41,459 nucleotides of DNA from Pseudonocardia sp. CNS-139 (GCA_001942415.1 MKJX01000208.1:1-41459); one strand, 5' to 3'. Counted from the first letter of the stretch, positions 9,018 to 17,459 are shown. A program made the numbers and translations. Notes: generated by a model not told the origin, from the sequence alone.

Positions 9018-9966
9018 TCAGCTCTTCACCGCGCCGGTGAGAACGCCCTTGGCGAAGTGCTTCTGCAGGAACGGGTAGACGATCAGGATCGGGACGATGG
9101 AGATCACGAGGATCGCCATCTGGATCGACTCCGTGGGCGGTGGCGCCGTGGTCTGCAGCGGGTCGCTGAGCGTCGCGTTCTGGATCACGTACGTGCGCAC
9201 GACCAGCTGCAACGGCCACATCGTCGCGTCGTTGAGGTAGAGCAGGGCGTGGAAGAACGCGTTCCAGTAGCTCACCGCGTAGAACAGCCCGATCACCGCG
9301 AACACCGCTTTCGAGAGCGGCACGACGACCATGCGGAGAATCGCGATCTCACCCGCCCCGTCGATGCGGGCGGCCTCCATCAGCTCTCTGGGCAGCTCCA
9401 TGAAGAACGCCCGCATGACGATCACGTTGAACCCGTTGACGGCCACCGGGAGGATCAGCGACCAGTACGAGTCGAGCATCCCGAGCTGCTGCACCACCAG
9501 GTACATCGGATGATGCCCGGCGCGAACAGCAGCGTGGCCAGCACCGTCAGCAGCATGGGCCGGTGCCCGAAGCTGTCGGGCCGGCTCAGCGCGTAGGCGA
9601 GCGTGCCCGTGCAGACCAGGCTCACCAACGTGCCGACGACGGTGATCAGCAGGCTCACCACCACGCCCGCGTCACCACCCCGCCCTGGAAGATCGACTCG
9701 TACGCCCGGAGGCTCGGGTTCTCCGGGAACAGCACGAACCCGCCCGCCTGGCTCACCTGTGCCTGGTCGGCGAGGCTCGTCGAGACCACGGAGACGAACG
9801 GCACGACGACCAGCGCGCACAGGAGCGTCAGCACCACCGCCTTCACCACCCGCGACAGGATCGACGGCGGCGGCATGCCCCCGACCAGCACCCGGTGCGG
9901 GCGCTGCCGCCGAGGCCGCGAGGGCGGAGCGGGGGTCGGGTCGGGACGGACCATCGTCGTGCTCAT
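9018..9966 (-). CDS. ABC transporter permease, LplC/MalG type (two frameshifts)
   Basis: An inner-membrane permease of a carbohydrate-type (CUT1) importer, about 316 residues. After a basic, Pro-rich start, six hydrophobic segments are readable: AVVLTLLCALVVVPFVSVVS, VVSLLITVVGTLVSLVCTGT, MLLTVLATLLFAPGII, WSLILPVAVNGFNVIVMRAF, FAVIGLFYAVSYWNAFFHAL and the last (MAILVISIVPILIVYPFLQ). The EAA loop is ELMEAARIDGAGEIAILRMV, where it contacts the ATPase. Single bases are missing near 9662 and 9508. Its ATG overlaps the stop of the LplB-type gene (ATGA). No ATPase gene is in the window, so a shared MsiK-like ATPase must serve it, which is usual in actinobacteria. Confidence 0.85.
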
Positions 9967-10934
9967 CGGGCGCTCCTCGACGACTCGTAGAGGCCGGGTT
10001 CACCGAACAGGTGGGCGACCTTGTTGGCGCCCAGCACGAGAATCACGCCGACGATGCCCTTCAACAGGCCGACCGCGGCCGCCGCTCCCCAGTTCCCGCC
10101 GATGATCCCGTTGTTGTAGACGTAGGTGTCGAGCACCTCGCTGGCCGCGATCCCGACGGCCGGCTGCTGGAGCAGGATCTGCTCGAACCCGACGTTGAGC
10201 GCCTCGCCCAGCCGCAGGATCAGGAGCAGGATGATGATCGAGCGCAGCCCCGGCAGCGTGATGTGCCAGAGCTGGCGCCACCGGCCGGCGCCGTCCACGC
10301 TCGCGGCCTCGTAGAGCCCGACGTCGATCCGGGAGAGGGCGGCGAGGAACAGGATCGTCGCCCACCCGGTGTCCTTCCAGATCACCTGCGTGGTGATCAG
10401 CGTGAAGAACCAGTCCTGGCTGCCGATGACGTCCCACGTGGGCAGCTCGGCCGACCGCAGCGCGTTGTTCACGATCCCCGTGCCGCCGAGCAGCTGCTGG
10501 GTGATCGCGACGACCATCACCCAGGACAGGAAGTGCGGCATGTAGAGGACCGACTGGACGACACGTTTGACGCGTTCGCTCAGCAGGCTGTTGAGCAGCA
10601 GCGCCACCACGATCGGCGCAGGGAACACCAGCACCACCTGGATGAGCGTGATGACCACGGTGTTGCCGAGCGCGTTGAGGAACGCCGGGTCGGACAGGAT
10701 CGCGAAGTTGTCCCAGCCGACCCACGAGCTGTCGAAGATGCCCAGGAACGGCTGGAAGTCCTGGAACGCGATGACGTTCCCGAGCAGCGGGACGTAGCGG
10801 AACAGCAGGATCAGCAGGATCCCGGGAACGGCGAGCACGAGCAGGATCCGGTCCCGGCGGATCCGGTGCAGCGCCCGTTCCACGAATGCCGAGCGGCGCC
10901 GTTGCGGCGCCCGGGCAGCAGGTGCGACGACCAC
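9963..10934 (-). CDS. ABC transporter permease, LplB type
   Basis: An intact 323-residue permease. The N-terminus is basic (APQRRRSAFVERALHRIRRD), followed by the first membrane helix and the signature YVPLLGNVIAFQDFQPFLG seen in LplB/YtcP/YteP permeases. The EAA loop is YEAASVDGAGRWRQLWHITL. Five or six further helices and LYESSRSAR finish it. The GTG start has GAGGGAG eight bases upstream. It forms a pair with the LplC-type gene (4-base overlap) and follows the binding-protein gene by 28 bases. LplABC/YtcQ-type systems take up oligosaccharides such as aldouronates or unsaturated glycans. Whether that holds here is open, because the neighbours are CoA-metabolism genes. Confidence 0.92.
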   Translation of the reverse strand: MVVAPAARAPQRRRSAFVERALHRIRRDRILLVLAVPGILLILLFRYVPLLGNVIAFQDFQPFLGIFDSSWVGWDNFAILSDPAFLNALGNTVVITLIQVVLVFPAPIVVALLLNSLLSERVKRVVQSVLYMPHFLSWVMVVAITQQLLGGTGIVNNALRSAELPTWDVIGSQDWFFTLITTQVIWKDTGWATILFLAALSRIDVGLYEAASVDGAGRWRQLWHITLPGLRSIIILLLILRLGEALNVGFEQILLQQPAVGIAASEVLDTYVYNNGIIGGNWGAAAAVGLLKGIVGVILVLGANKVAHLFGEPGLYESSRSAR

Positions 10935-10962
10935 GTCGAACTCCCTCGTGTGCAGCGGACGC

Positions 10963-12633
10963 TCACCGGGAGGCGGCGTAGGACTCCTCGAGCTCCCTGG
11001 CGATCTGGTCGCCGCCCTGGCTGCGCCACCGCGCCACCGCGTCGTCCCACGTGGAGATCGGCTGGTTGCCCTTCATGATCTCGGCGGCGGCGTCGCCCAT
11101 CGTGCGTTCGAGCTGCGCCCACCTGCGGCCGTCGGTCTCGGAGTAGAGCCCGAGCGCGGCGTTGCCGACCGAGGTCTCCATCATCGACGCCTCGATCTCG
11201 TGCTGGCGGCGCACGGCGTCGGCGATCCCGGGCGTGTAGAGCACCCGCGGCGGGCACGCGATGTAGGGCAGGCCGAAGCCGGTGATCTCGGACTTGCCGA
11301 CCGGCGTGACGACCGGGTCGCCGCTGCCGTCGGCGTTCCAGTGCACGCCCTCGCTGCCGAAGTTGACGAACCGGTACTCCTCGGACCCGAACGGCGCCGC
11401 GAGGTGGTTCGCCACCCGCAGCAGCATCCGCGTCCGCTCCGGGTCGCCCTTCTTGATCCCGGTGATGCTGAACGCGGGCTGGCGCTGCCAGCCCCGCGCG
11501 TCGCTGTCCGCCTCGTAGGGCACGGGCTTCGACCCGCCGATGCGCATCTCCGGGGAGATGCTCAGGTTGAAGAACCGCGGCAGCGACGTGAGGCCGCCGG
11601 GAATGCCCATCACGGCCCGCCCGATCGCCATGTTCGTGACGAAGTCGACGGTCGCGCCGCTGAACGCCTCCGGGTGCACGAGGCCGTCCTTCACCAGCTG
11701 CGCGCACACGGCGATCGCGTCCTTGGTCCGCGGGTCGACGTGGTAGCTGGAGAACCTCCCGTCGGTCTGCGTCCAGACGTTCGGCACGCCCATGCACTGC
11801 AGGACGAACCCGAACGCGCCGGCGGGGGCCCGGTTCGTCGGCTCGATGACGTGGGTGATCGCCCACTGGCTGTTGCGCGGGTCGTTGACGGCCCGGGCCA
11901 GTTCGAGGAACTCGTCGAAGTTCGTGAACGACGGGGTGAGCCCGCGCTTCTCCACGATGTCGTCGCGGATGAAGAGGTAGTTCACCATCTTGTAGGCCGC
12001 GATCGGGATCCCGTAGATGCCGCCGTTGTACATCACGGACGTCTCCCAGAAGTACTCCGGGATGTTCGCGAGGAACGGGTACTCGCGCACGGCGTCACCG
12101 GCCAGGAACGGCGCGAGGTCCTCGAACTTCGCCCGCAGCAGGTCCGGGAACGACGGCGGCAGGTTCTGGAACTGCACGAAGTCGGGGATGTCGTCGCTCG
12201 CCATCACCGTCGCGAGCTTCGAGCTGTAGTCGGCGGCCGGGACCTGCTGCATCCGCAGGTTCACACCGAGGCGCCGGTTGACCTCCTGCCAGTACCGGTT
12301 GCCGTCGACGCCCGGCACGATCGGGTCGTACGTCAGGGTCATCGCCGTGACGTCGCTGCCGTCGCCCGGGATCCCGCTGGTCAGCTTCTGCGGGTTCGCC
12401 GGGTACCGGAGGTAGGCGTCGGCCAGGCCGAAGTCGTTGCCGGGCAGGTCGGCGGGCGGGCGTCCCGGGAAGGGGACGTAGGTCGGGGTCGCGGCGCGGC
12501 CGCCGGCGGCCGCCGCGCCGGTGGCCGTCCCCGAGCCGCAGGCGGCGAGCAGCCCGCCGGCGCCGAGCAGCGCGGCTCCGGCGAGGCCCGCCCGGAGGAA
12601 CGAACGTCGGTCCACAACGTTGTGCACGGACAT
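10963..12633 (-). CDS. Extracellular solute-binding lipoprotein, LplA/YtcQ type, Tat-like signal
   Basis: 556 residues. The N-terminus MSVHNVVDRRSFLRAGLAGA carries a twin-arginine motif (DRRSFLRA), then a hydrophobic core and lipobox LLAAC (Cys about residue 32), so it is probably exported folded by Tat and lipid-anchored. A long Ala/Gly linker follows. The mature fold has the large-SBP pattern: MTLTYDPIVPGVDGNRYWQE, IPDFVQFQNLPPSFPDLLRA, YGIPIAAYKMVNYLFIRDDI, WAITHVIEPTNRAPAGAFGF, and a C-terminal ISTWDDAVARWRSQGGDQIA. The length suits the 500-560-residue LplA class rather than the 400-residue MalE class. GAAAGGGA lies about eight bases before ATG 12633. It lies 29 bases downstream of the CoA-transferase gene and 28 bases upstream of the permeases, so uptake and metabolism appear co-transcribed. 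Confidence 0.92.
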   Translation of the reverse strand: MSVHNVVDRRSFLRAGLAGAALLGAGGLLAACGSGTATGAAAAGGRAATPTYVPFPGRPPADLPGNDFGLADAYLRYPANPQKLTSGIPGDGSDVTAMTLTYDPIVPGVDGNRYWQEVNRRLGVNLRMQQVPAADYSSKLATVMASDDIPDFVQFQNLPPSFPDLLRAKFEDLAPFLAGDAVREYPFLANIPEYFWETSVMYNGGIYGIPIAAYKMVNYLFIRDDIVEKRGLTPSFTNFDEFLELARAVNDPRNSQWAITHVIEPTNRAPAGAFGFVLQCMGVPNVWTQTDGRFSSYHVDPRTKDAIAVCAQLVKDGLVHPEAFSGATVDFVTNMAIGRAVMGIPGGLTSLPRFFNLSISPEMRIGGSKPVPYEADSDARGWQRQPAFSITGIKKGDPERTRMLLRVANHLAAPFGSEEYRFVNFGSEGVHWNADGSGDPVVTPVGKSEITGFGLPYIACPPRVLYTPGIADAVRRQHEIEASMMETSVGNAALGLYSETDGRRWAQLERTMGDAAAEIMKGNQPISTWDDAVARWRSQGGDQIARELEESYAASR

Positions 12634-12662
12634 CTCGCTTTCCCTTTCGAAAGGCCCGGCGA

Positions 12663-14879
12663 TCAGCTCGCCCGGGTGGTGGCCCCGCGTGGGTCGGCGC
12701 CCACGACGGTGGCGTTGTGCTCGCCGAGCAGCGGGGCCCGGCCGGGATCCGGTGGCCGGTACCGCTGCATGACGAACGGGAACCCCTTGCGCCGCTCGGG
12801 GTCGTCGAGGAACACGCGGCGGCGGGCGAAGTGCGGGTGGCGGGCCCGCTCGTCGGCCGCGAGCACCGGGGCGCACGGCACCCCCGCGGCCGCGAGGTCG
12901 CGCACGGCCTGCTCCCGCGGCCGGGTGGCCGTCCACGCCGCCACCGCGGCGTCGAGGTCGGCCGGGTCGCCACCGACGAGCGCGGCCAGCGCCGCCCGCT
13001 GCCCGTCGGTGAAACACGCGACCGCCACCCAGGTGTCGGGCTCCGCGCACGGATAGACGTCGTGCGGCGCGGCCCCCGGACGGCGGTTCCCGGTGGCCGT
13101 CGCGACCCCGCCGCCGGTGCCGTGGTCGCGGATCCGGTCGGCGAGCGTCCACGAGACGCACTCGCGCTGGGCGACGTCCACGTGGGTGCCCACGCCGCGC
13201 GTCCAGCAGTACGCGACGACCGCCGCGCCCAGCAGCGAGACGACCTGGTCGGGGTAGTTGACGTCCACCGACGACCACATCGGGACCGACCCGTCGTAAC
13301 CGGTGACCGACGACAGCCCGGAGAGCATGTCGAGCGTCGACCCGTACGACCGGTAGGCGGCCTCCGGCCCGTCCTGGCCCTGGCTGGAGAGCGAGAGGTA
13401 GACGAGGTCGGGGTTGACCTCCCGCAACGCGGCGTCGTCGATGCCGAGCCGGCGCGTGACGCCCACCCGGAAGTTCTCCAGCACGACGTCCGCGGCCGCG
13501 ACGAGGCGCAGGAACTCCGCCCGGCCCGCCGCGGACTTCAGGTCGAGCGCGATCCCGAGCTTGCCCGCGTTGTTCGACTCGAACACCGGGGAGACCCCGC
13601 CCGGATCCCCGTCGGGCACGGCCCACCAGCGGAACGAGTCCGGCCGGTCCGGGGCCTCGACCTTGATCACGGTGGCGCCGTAGTCGGCGAGCAGCCGCCC
13701 GGTCGCCGCGCCCGCCGTGATCGTGCCCAGGTCGAGCACGACCATCCCGGCCAGCGGCGCGTCGCCGCGCCGGTCGGTCCGGGCCGGCGCCGTCCGGGGG
13801 ACGGCCGGCCCGTGCTCGTCCAGTGCGGGGGCCTCGCCGTCGGTCCAGCCGAGCCCGTCGGCCCGGAACAGGGCCCCGACCTGCGGCGTCCCGCCCGGCC
13901 CCGGCCGCACGAAACCGCGGGCCCGGTACTGCGCGGACCTCGCCAGGTCGGCGACGTCCATGCTCATCCCGAACGCCAGCCCGAGCCGCTGGGCCTGCTC
14001 GAAGACGTCGCGGCGGGTGCGCGCCCGGACCCACGCCTCGACGACCGGCCACCACCGCGCGGCCCGCTCGTCCCGCACCGGCTCCTCGGCCATGGCCGGG
14101 TCGGCGAGCAGCGGGTGCCCGACCAGCTCGACCATCGCCGCCCACTGCTCGGGCTGGTAGATCACGCCGACCCAGCCGTCGGACGCGCGCACCATCCGCC
14201 AGCGGCCGCCCTTCACGCCGCTGCGGCGCGGGACGACCCCGGTGGTCGCGTAGGCGACGTCGCTCTTCCAGTCGACGTACGCGGCGACGTCCGCCAGCGA
14301 CACGTCCACCACGTCGCCCCCGAGGCCCCGGCGGACCCGTTCGAGGGCGAGCGTCGCGCCGAGGAACCCGACGATCCCGGCGGCGTGCGCGGTCTGCTCG
14401 CCGCCGAGCGCGAGCGGCCGCTCGTCCGGCTCGCCGATCATCACGGCGAGCCCGCCGAACGCCTCGGCCAGCAGGCTGTCCGGGCGCGCGTACGGAAGCC
14501 GGGCGTCGAGGCCGAACGCCGTGAGCGACACGGTGACCAGGTCGGGCCGGGCGTCGCCCAGGAGCCCGAGCCGCTCGGCCTCGGCCGGGGGAAGGTCGGT
14601 GACGACGACGTCCGCGCCGTCGACGAGCCCGCGGACGACGGCCAGCCCGTCGGGGGTGCCCGGGTCGGCGACGACGCTCTGCTTGCCCGCGTTGACGGCG
14701 GCGAACCCGTGCGCCATCAGCCGCGCGGCGTCGCCCCGCTCGCCGTGTCCGCGCAGGTAGTCGCCGTCCGGGGGCTCGCACTTGACGACGTCGTGGCCGA
14801 GCGCGGCGAACAGCCGCCCGCACACCGGCCCGGCGAACCCCTGGGCGATCTCGACCACCCGCAGCCGGTGCTCGTTCAC
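12663..14879 (-). CDS. Fused double CaiB/BaiF (family III) CoA-transferase
   Basis: 738 residues made of two family III CoA-transferase units. Unit 1 (about 1-360) starts LRVVEIAQGFAGPVCGRLFA and has GGDVVDVSLADVAAYVDW, with Asp at the position of the catalytic Asp of formyl-CoA transferase. Unit 2 (about 385-738) starts GMVVLDLGTITAGAATGRLL, with DYGATVIKVEAP, FESNNAGKLGIALDLKS and VVLENFRVGVTRRLG. There the matching site reads VDVAQRECVSWTL, with Glu where Asp is expected. The reaction moves CoA between carboxylic acids. GTG at 14879 overlaps the crotonase stop (GTGA). The gene is intact, unlike many neighbours. The donor and acceptor acids are unknown, but a role in activating the imported or oxidised substrate is likely. 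Confidence 0.9.
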   Translation of the reverse strand: MNEHRLRVVEIAQGFAGPVCGRLFAALGHDVVKCEPPDGDYLRGHGERGDAARLMAHGFAAVNAGKQSVVADPGTPDGLAVVRGLVDGADVVVTDLPPAEAERLGLLGDARPDLVTVSLTAFGLDARLPYARPDSLLAEAFGGLAVMIGEPDERPLALGGEQTAHAAGIVGFLGATLALERVRRGLGGDVVDVSLADVAAYVDWKSDVAYATTGVVPRRSGVKGGRWRMVRASDGWVGVIYQPEQWAAMVELVGHPLLADPAMAEEPVRDERAARWWPVVEAWVRARTRRDVFEQAQRLGLAFGMSMDVADLARSAQYRARGFVRPGPGGTPQVGALFRADGLGWTDGEAPALDEHGPAVPRTAPARTDRRGDAPLAGMVVLDLGTITAGAATGRLLADYGATVIKVEAPDRPDSFRWWAVPDGDPGGVSPVFESNNAGKLGIALDLKSAAGRAEFLRLVAAADVVLENFRVGVTRRLGIDDAALREVNPDLVYLSLSSQGQDGPEAAYRSYGSTLDMLSGLSSVTGYDGSVPMWSSVDVNYPDQVVSLLGAAVVAYCWTRGVGTHVDVAQRECVSWTLADRIRDHGTGGGVATATGNRRPGAAPHDVYPCAEPDTWVAVACFTDGQRAALAALVGGDPADLDAAVAAWTATRPREQAVRDLAAAGVPCAPVLAADERARHPHFARRRVFLDDPERRKGFPFVMQRYRPPDPGRAPLLGEHNATVVGADPRGATTRAS

Positions 14880-15685
14880 GTCCCCTGCCCGGGGTTGCGC
14901 CGCCCGTCGGCGAACGCGTCGAGACCCCGGGAGACCACGTCGGACGCGGCGCGGATCTGGGTGCCGACGCCCTCGCCGTACTCCAGCGCGGCCGTCCAGT
15001 CCGTGATCTGCATCGGCACCTGCCAGAGGGCCTTCTTGCACCACGTGAGCGTGACGGCGTCGTAGCGCGCGATGCCGGTCGCGACGGCGAGCGCGGCCTC
15101 CTGCAGCTGCTCGCGCGGCACGGCCTTGTTGACCAGGCCCCACTCCTCGGCGGTGCGCCCGGTGATCCGCTCGCCGGTCAGCACCATCCAGGCCGCGCGC
15201 TTGGGGCCGAGCCGCAGCTGCGTCGACGGGCCGGCCAGCCCCGGGTAGAGCCCGAAGCCGACCTCGGGCATCCCGATCTCGGCGTCCTCGGCGGCGACGG
15301 CGAGGTCGCTGGAGTTGATCAGGGTGAGGCCGCCGCCGAGCGCGAACCCGTTGACGGCCGCGACCACGATCGCCGGGTGCCGCCGGATGGTCTCCTGCAC
15401 GGAGATCCACGGGTGCTCGCCGTCGAGCGTGCTCTGCCCCGGCGCGCTCTGCCGCACCTCCTTGAGGTCCACGCCCGAGCAGAACGCGGGCCCGTTGCCG
15501 GTGAGCACGACGACCCTGGCCGTCCCGCGGCACGTGTCGAGCGCGGCGATCAGCGCGCCCCGGGCGGCGCGGTTCATGGCGTTGCGCTTGGCCGGGCGGT
15601 TGAGCACGATCCGCGCGACGCCCTCGGCCGGCCACTCCAGCAGGACCAGCGGCTCCTCGCCGCCGGCCGATCCGTTGGCGCTCAC
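14876..15685 (-). CDS. Enoyl-CoA hydratase/isomerase (crotonase) family protein
   Basis: 269 residues, standard crotonase length. It has the first oxyanion strand (PAFCSGVDLKEV), the second oxyanion loop (AVNGFALGGGLTLINSSDLA), the Glu region GMPEVGFGLYPGLAG, and MVLTGERITGRTAEEWGLVN. In hydratases two Glu residues are catalytic. The first is present in MPEV, but at the second position I read a non-acidic residue (RAAWMVLTG), so isomerase, hydrolase or retro-aldol chemistry is as likely as plain hydration. The GTG start overlaps the DUF35 stop, and the stop overlaps the CoA-transferase start, both as GTGA, which shows tight coupling. Confidence 0.9.
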   Translation of the reverse strand: MSANGSAGGEEPLVLLEWPAEGVARIVLNRPAKRNAMNRAARGALIAALDTCRGTARVVVLTGNGPAFCSGVDLKEVRQSAPGQSTLDGEHPWISVQETIRRHPAIVVAAVNGFALGGGLTLINSSDLAVAAEDAEIGMPEVGFGLYPGLAGPSTQLRLGPKRAAWMVLTGERITGRTAEEWGLVNKAVPREQLQEAALAVATGIARYDAVTLTWCKKALWQVPMQITDWTAALEYGEGVGTQIRAASDVVSRGLDAFADGRRNPGQGT

Positions 15686-16092
15686 CGCGCGGGCCGGAAG
15701 CAGGGCACGAGGTGGTCGCCGATCTCGCGGAACTCCAGCTCCAGCGGGAGGTCCACGCGCAGCGCGGCCGGGTCGGCGACCACCGTGCTCACCATGAACG
15801 GGCCCTCCGCCAGCCGGACGAACGCGACCAGGTAGGGCCGCTCGTCGGCGAAGGCGTCGAAGTACCTCTGGTGCATGACGATCCAGGACCAGAGGGTGGC
15901 CCGGCCGCTCATCGCGGTCCACGCGGAGTCGGGCGAGAGGCACCCCGGGCACACGGGGCTCGCCGGGAAGCGGACGGCACCGTCGTGCGCGCACTTCTGC
16001 AGCCGCAGCTCGCGGGCGGCCAGCCCGTCCCAGTAGCCGCGGTTGACGTCGGTGACCTCGGGGAGCAGGCGCTCGAACGCGTCGATGTCCAT
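15682..16092 (-). CDS. DUF35 / OB-fold zinc-ribbon acyl-CoA-associated protein
   Basis: 136 residues. The N-terminal helix precedes a rubredoxin-like zinc ribbon (QKCAHDGAVRFPASPVCPGC has a Cys, a missing second Cys, and a CxxC pair). An OB-fold follows (TLWSWIVMHQRYFDAFADE, YLVAFVRLAEGPFMVSTVV). Such proteins partner SCP2-type thiolases. In steroid side-chain breakdown the ChsH2 DUF35 domain activates the Ltp2 aldolase. The first half of the ribbon reads CAHDGAVRFP rather than CxxC, so metal binding may be altered. It lies ten bases after the thiolase gene, whose product is its likely partner. Confidence 0.88.
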   Translation of the reverse strand: MDIDAFERLLPEVTDVNRGYWDGLAARELRLQKCAHDGAVRFPASPVCPGCLSPDSAWTAMSGRATLWSWIVMHQRYFDAFADERPYLVAFVRLAEGPFMVSTVVADPAALRVDLPLELEFREIGDHLVPCFRPAR

Positions 16093-16102
16093 CGGGGGCT
16101 CC

Positions 16103-17235
16103 TCAGCCGGCCGTGAAGACGTGGGAGGTGGTGATCGGCGCCGCGCAGATGTACTGCACGACGTCGCAGTCGGCGACCTGCCGCTCGCCGGCCTCGCGCC
16201 GGATCTGCCGGACGGCCTCGACGTGCATCGCCCAGCCCTGCATGTAGCTCTCGGCCGTGTGGCTGCCGGAGGTGTTCATCGGCCGGTCGCCGTCGAACCC
16301 GATGCCGTGGTCGCGCACCCACTGCCACGCCTCGCCGCGCGGCGCGTGCCCGAAGCCCTCCAGCGAGAACAGGATCGTCGGCAGGAAGTTGTCGTAGATC
16401 TGCAGCGCGTCCATGTCCTCGGGGCCGTAGCCGGAGTCCCGGTAGACGCGCGCGGCGACGTCGGCGCAGGCCCCGTGGAAGAAGTCCGTGCTGGTGTAGA
16501 AGTTCGTCAGCTCGGCGGCGCCGGCCGTCGCCGCGACCCGCACGGGCGCTTGCGCAGGTCCCGGGCCCGCTCCATCGACGTCACGATGAACGCGAGCTCC
16601 GCCGTCGTTGATCAGGCAGTAGTCGAACAGGCGCAGCGTCTCGGCGATCTGAACCGGGAGCTCATGTACTGGTCGTGCGTGATCTCCTCCTGGAACACCG
16701 CGAGCGGGTTGCGGGTGGCGTTGCGCCGGTTGTTGAGCGCGAGCGGCGCCAGCGCGTCCTCGGGCGCCCCGTAGAGGTGCCGGTAGCGCTGGTACATGAG
16801 CCCGACGTACGCGCCCGGCGAGGTCATGCCGTACATCGCGTCGTAGCCGACGGTCTCGCCGCCGTCCTCGCCGCCGTACTTCATCTGCACCGAGCGGCCG
16901 TTGTTGCCGTAGACGCAGGCGACGACGTCCGCCATGCCGGTCGCGACCAGCGCCACCGCGTTCTGCAGCGCGACGCCGCTCATCCGCCCGGAGCCCTCCA
17001 GCTCCTGGACGAACCGCGGCCGGTGCAGGCCCAGCACGTCGGCGACCCGGTTGTAGCCGACCCGCGACGCGAAGAGCCCGTCGACCTCGCTCTTGTCCAG
17101 CCCGGCGTCGTCCAGGGCCAGCCGCAGCGCCTCGGCGGCGAGCGCGTTCGCGTCGCGTCGGACCCCGCGTTCCTCGTAGAGCTTGCGGTAGTCGGTCTGC
17201 CCGACCCCCACGACCGCCACGTCCGGCGTGATCAC
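16103..17235 (-). CDS. SCP2-type thiolase-like protein / Ltp2-like aldolase (three frameshifts)
   Basis: About 379 residues once three single bases are restored (near 16651, 16599 and 16542). The N-terminal thiolase fold is ITPDVAVVGVGQTDYRKLYE, ALRLALDDAGLDKSEVDGLF, and ALQNAVALVATGMADVVACV. Joining pieces read LRLFDYCLINDGG and FIVTSMERARDLRKRPVRVA. The C-terminal half has MDALQIYDNFLPTILFSLEG and ICAAPITTSHVFTAG. The usual nucleophile position lies in VACVYGNNGRS without a clear catalytic Cys context, and the Tyr-rich C-terminal half with a DUF35 partner resembles Ltp2 retro-aldolases rather than condensing thiolases. GTG 17235 has AGGAGG seven bases upstream. It is the first gene of the catabolic operon, just downstream of an operator-like palindrome. 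Confidence 0.85.
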
Positions 17236-17274
17236 CTGGACATTCCTCCTGTCGCCCCGACGCGCCGGAAGTTT

Positions 17275-17295
17275 GTATGACGTAGCACGTCGTAC
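17275..17295. promoter_or_regulatory. 21-bp operator-like palindrome upstream of the thiolase operon
   Basis: GTATGACGT-AGC-ACGTCGTAC pairs at 8 of 10 positions around its centre. It lies 40 bases before the thiolase start, where a TetR or GntR dimer could control the catabolic operon. The cognate regulator is unknown. Confidence 0.5.
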
Positions 17296-17354
17296 GTAGA
17301 CGGAGAGGCTAGGAGCGGTGCTCCGGCGGTGTCAAGAAGCCCGTGGAAAGCAGA

Positions 17355-17386
17355 GGCGCGGCCTCCGTTCCCACGGAGACCGCGCC
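17355..17386. terminator. Strong hairpin with 14-bp arms
   Basis: GGCGCGGCCTCCGT and ACGGAGACCGCGCC pair over 14 positions with one mismatch and a 4-base TCCC loop. On the minus strand the sequence after it is CTCTGCTTTCC with only a short T stretch. It is a plausible terminator that ends the structured leader before the thiolase promoter. Confidence 0.6.
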
Positions 17387-17396
17387 TGGACATGCA

Positions 17397-17459
17397 TGAT
17401 CCCCGGGCCGCAGCGGACGCTGCGCAAGCCGAGCTGGACGGGCTCGGGCCCGGGGATCA
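17397..17459. ncRNA. Branched inverted repeat, candidate three-way RNA junction
   Basis: Outer arms TGATCCCCGGGCC (17397-17409) and GGCCCGGGGATCA (17447-17459) pair perfectly over 13 bases. The interior holds two small hairpins: GCAGC-GGAC-GCTGC and CCGAGC-TGGACGG-GCTCGG. Together they make a closed helix with two side arms, which fits a folded RNA on either strand. I cannot match it to a known riboswitch class, and its strand is unproven. Confidence 0.45.

Noticed and set aside
10963..14823. A single 1286-residue protein read through the binding-protein gene and the CoA-transferase gene
   Set aside because: The upstream two-thirds is an out-of-frame, Arg-rich shadow of the CoA-transferase gene; only the part from ATG 12633 is protein-like.
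12663..15635. A single 990-residue fusion of crotonase and CoA-transferase
   Set aside because: The first part is out of frame with the crotonase; the real crotonase frame ends at 14876 with a GTGA overlap.
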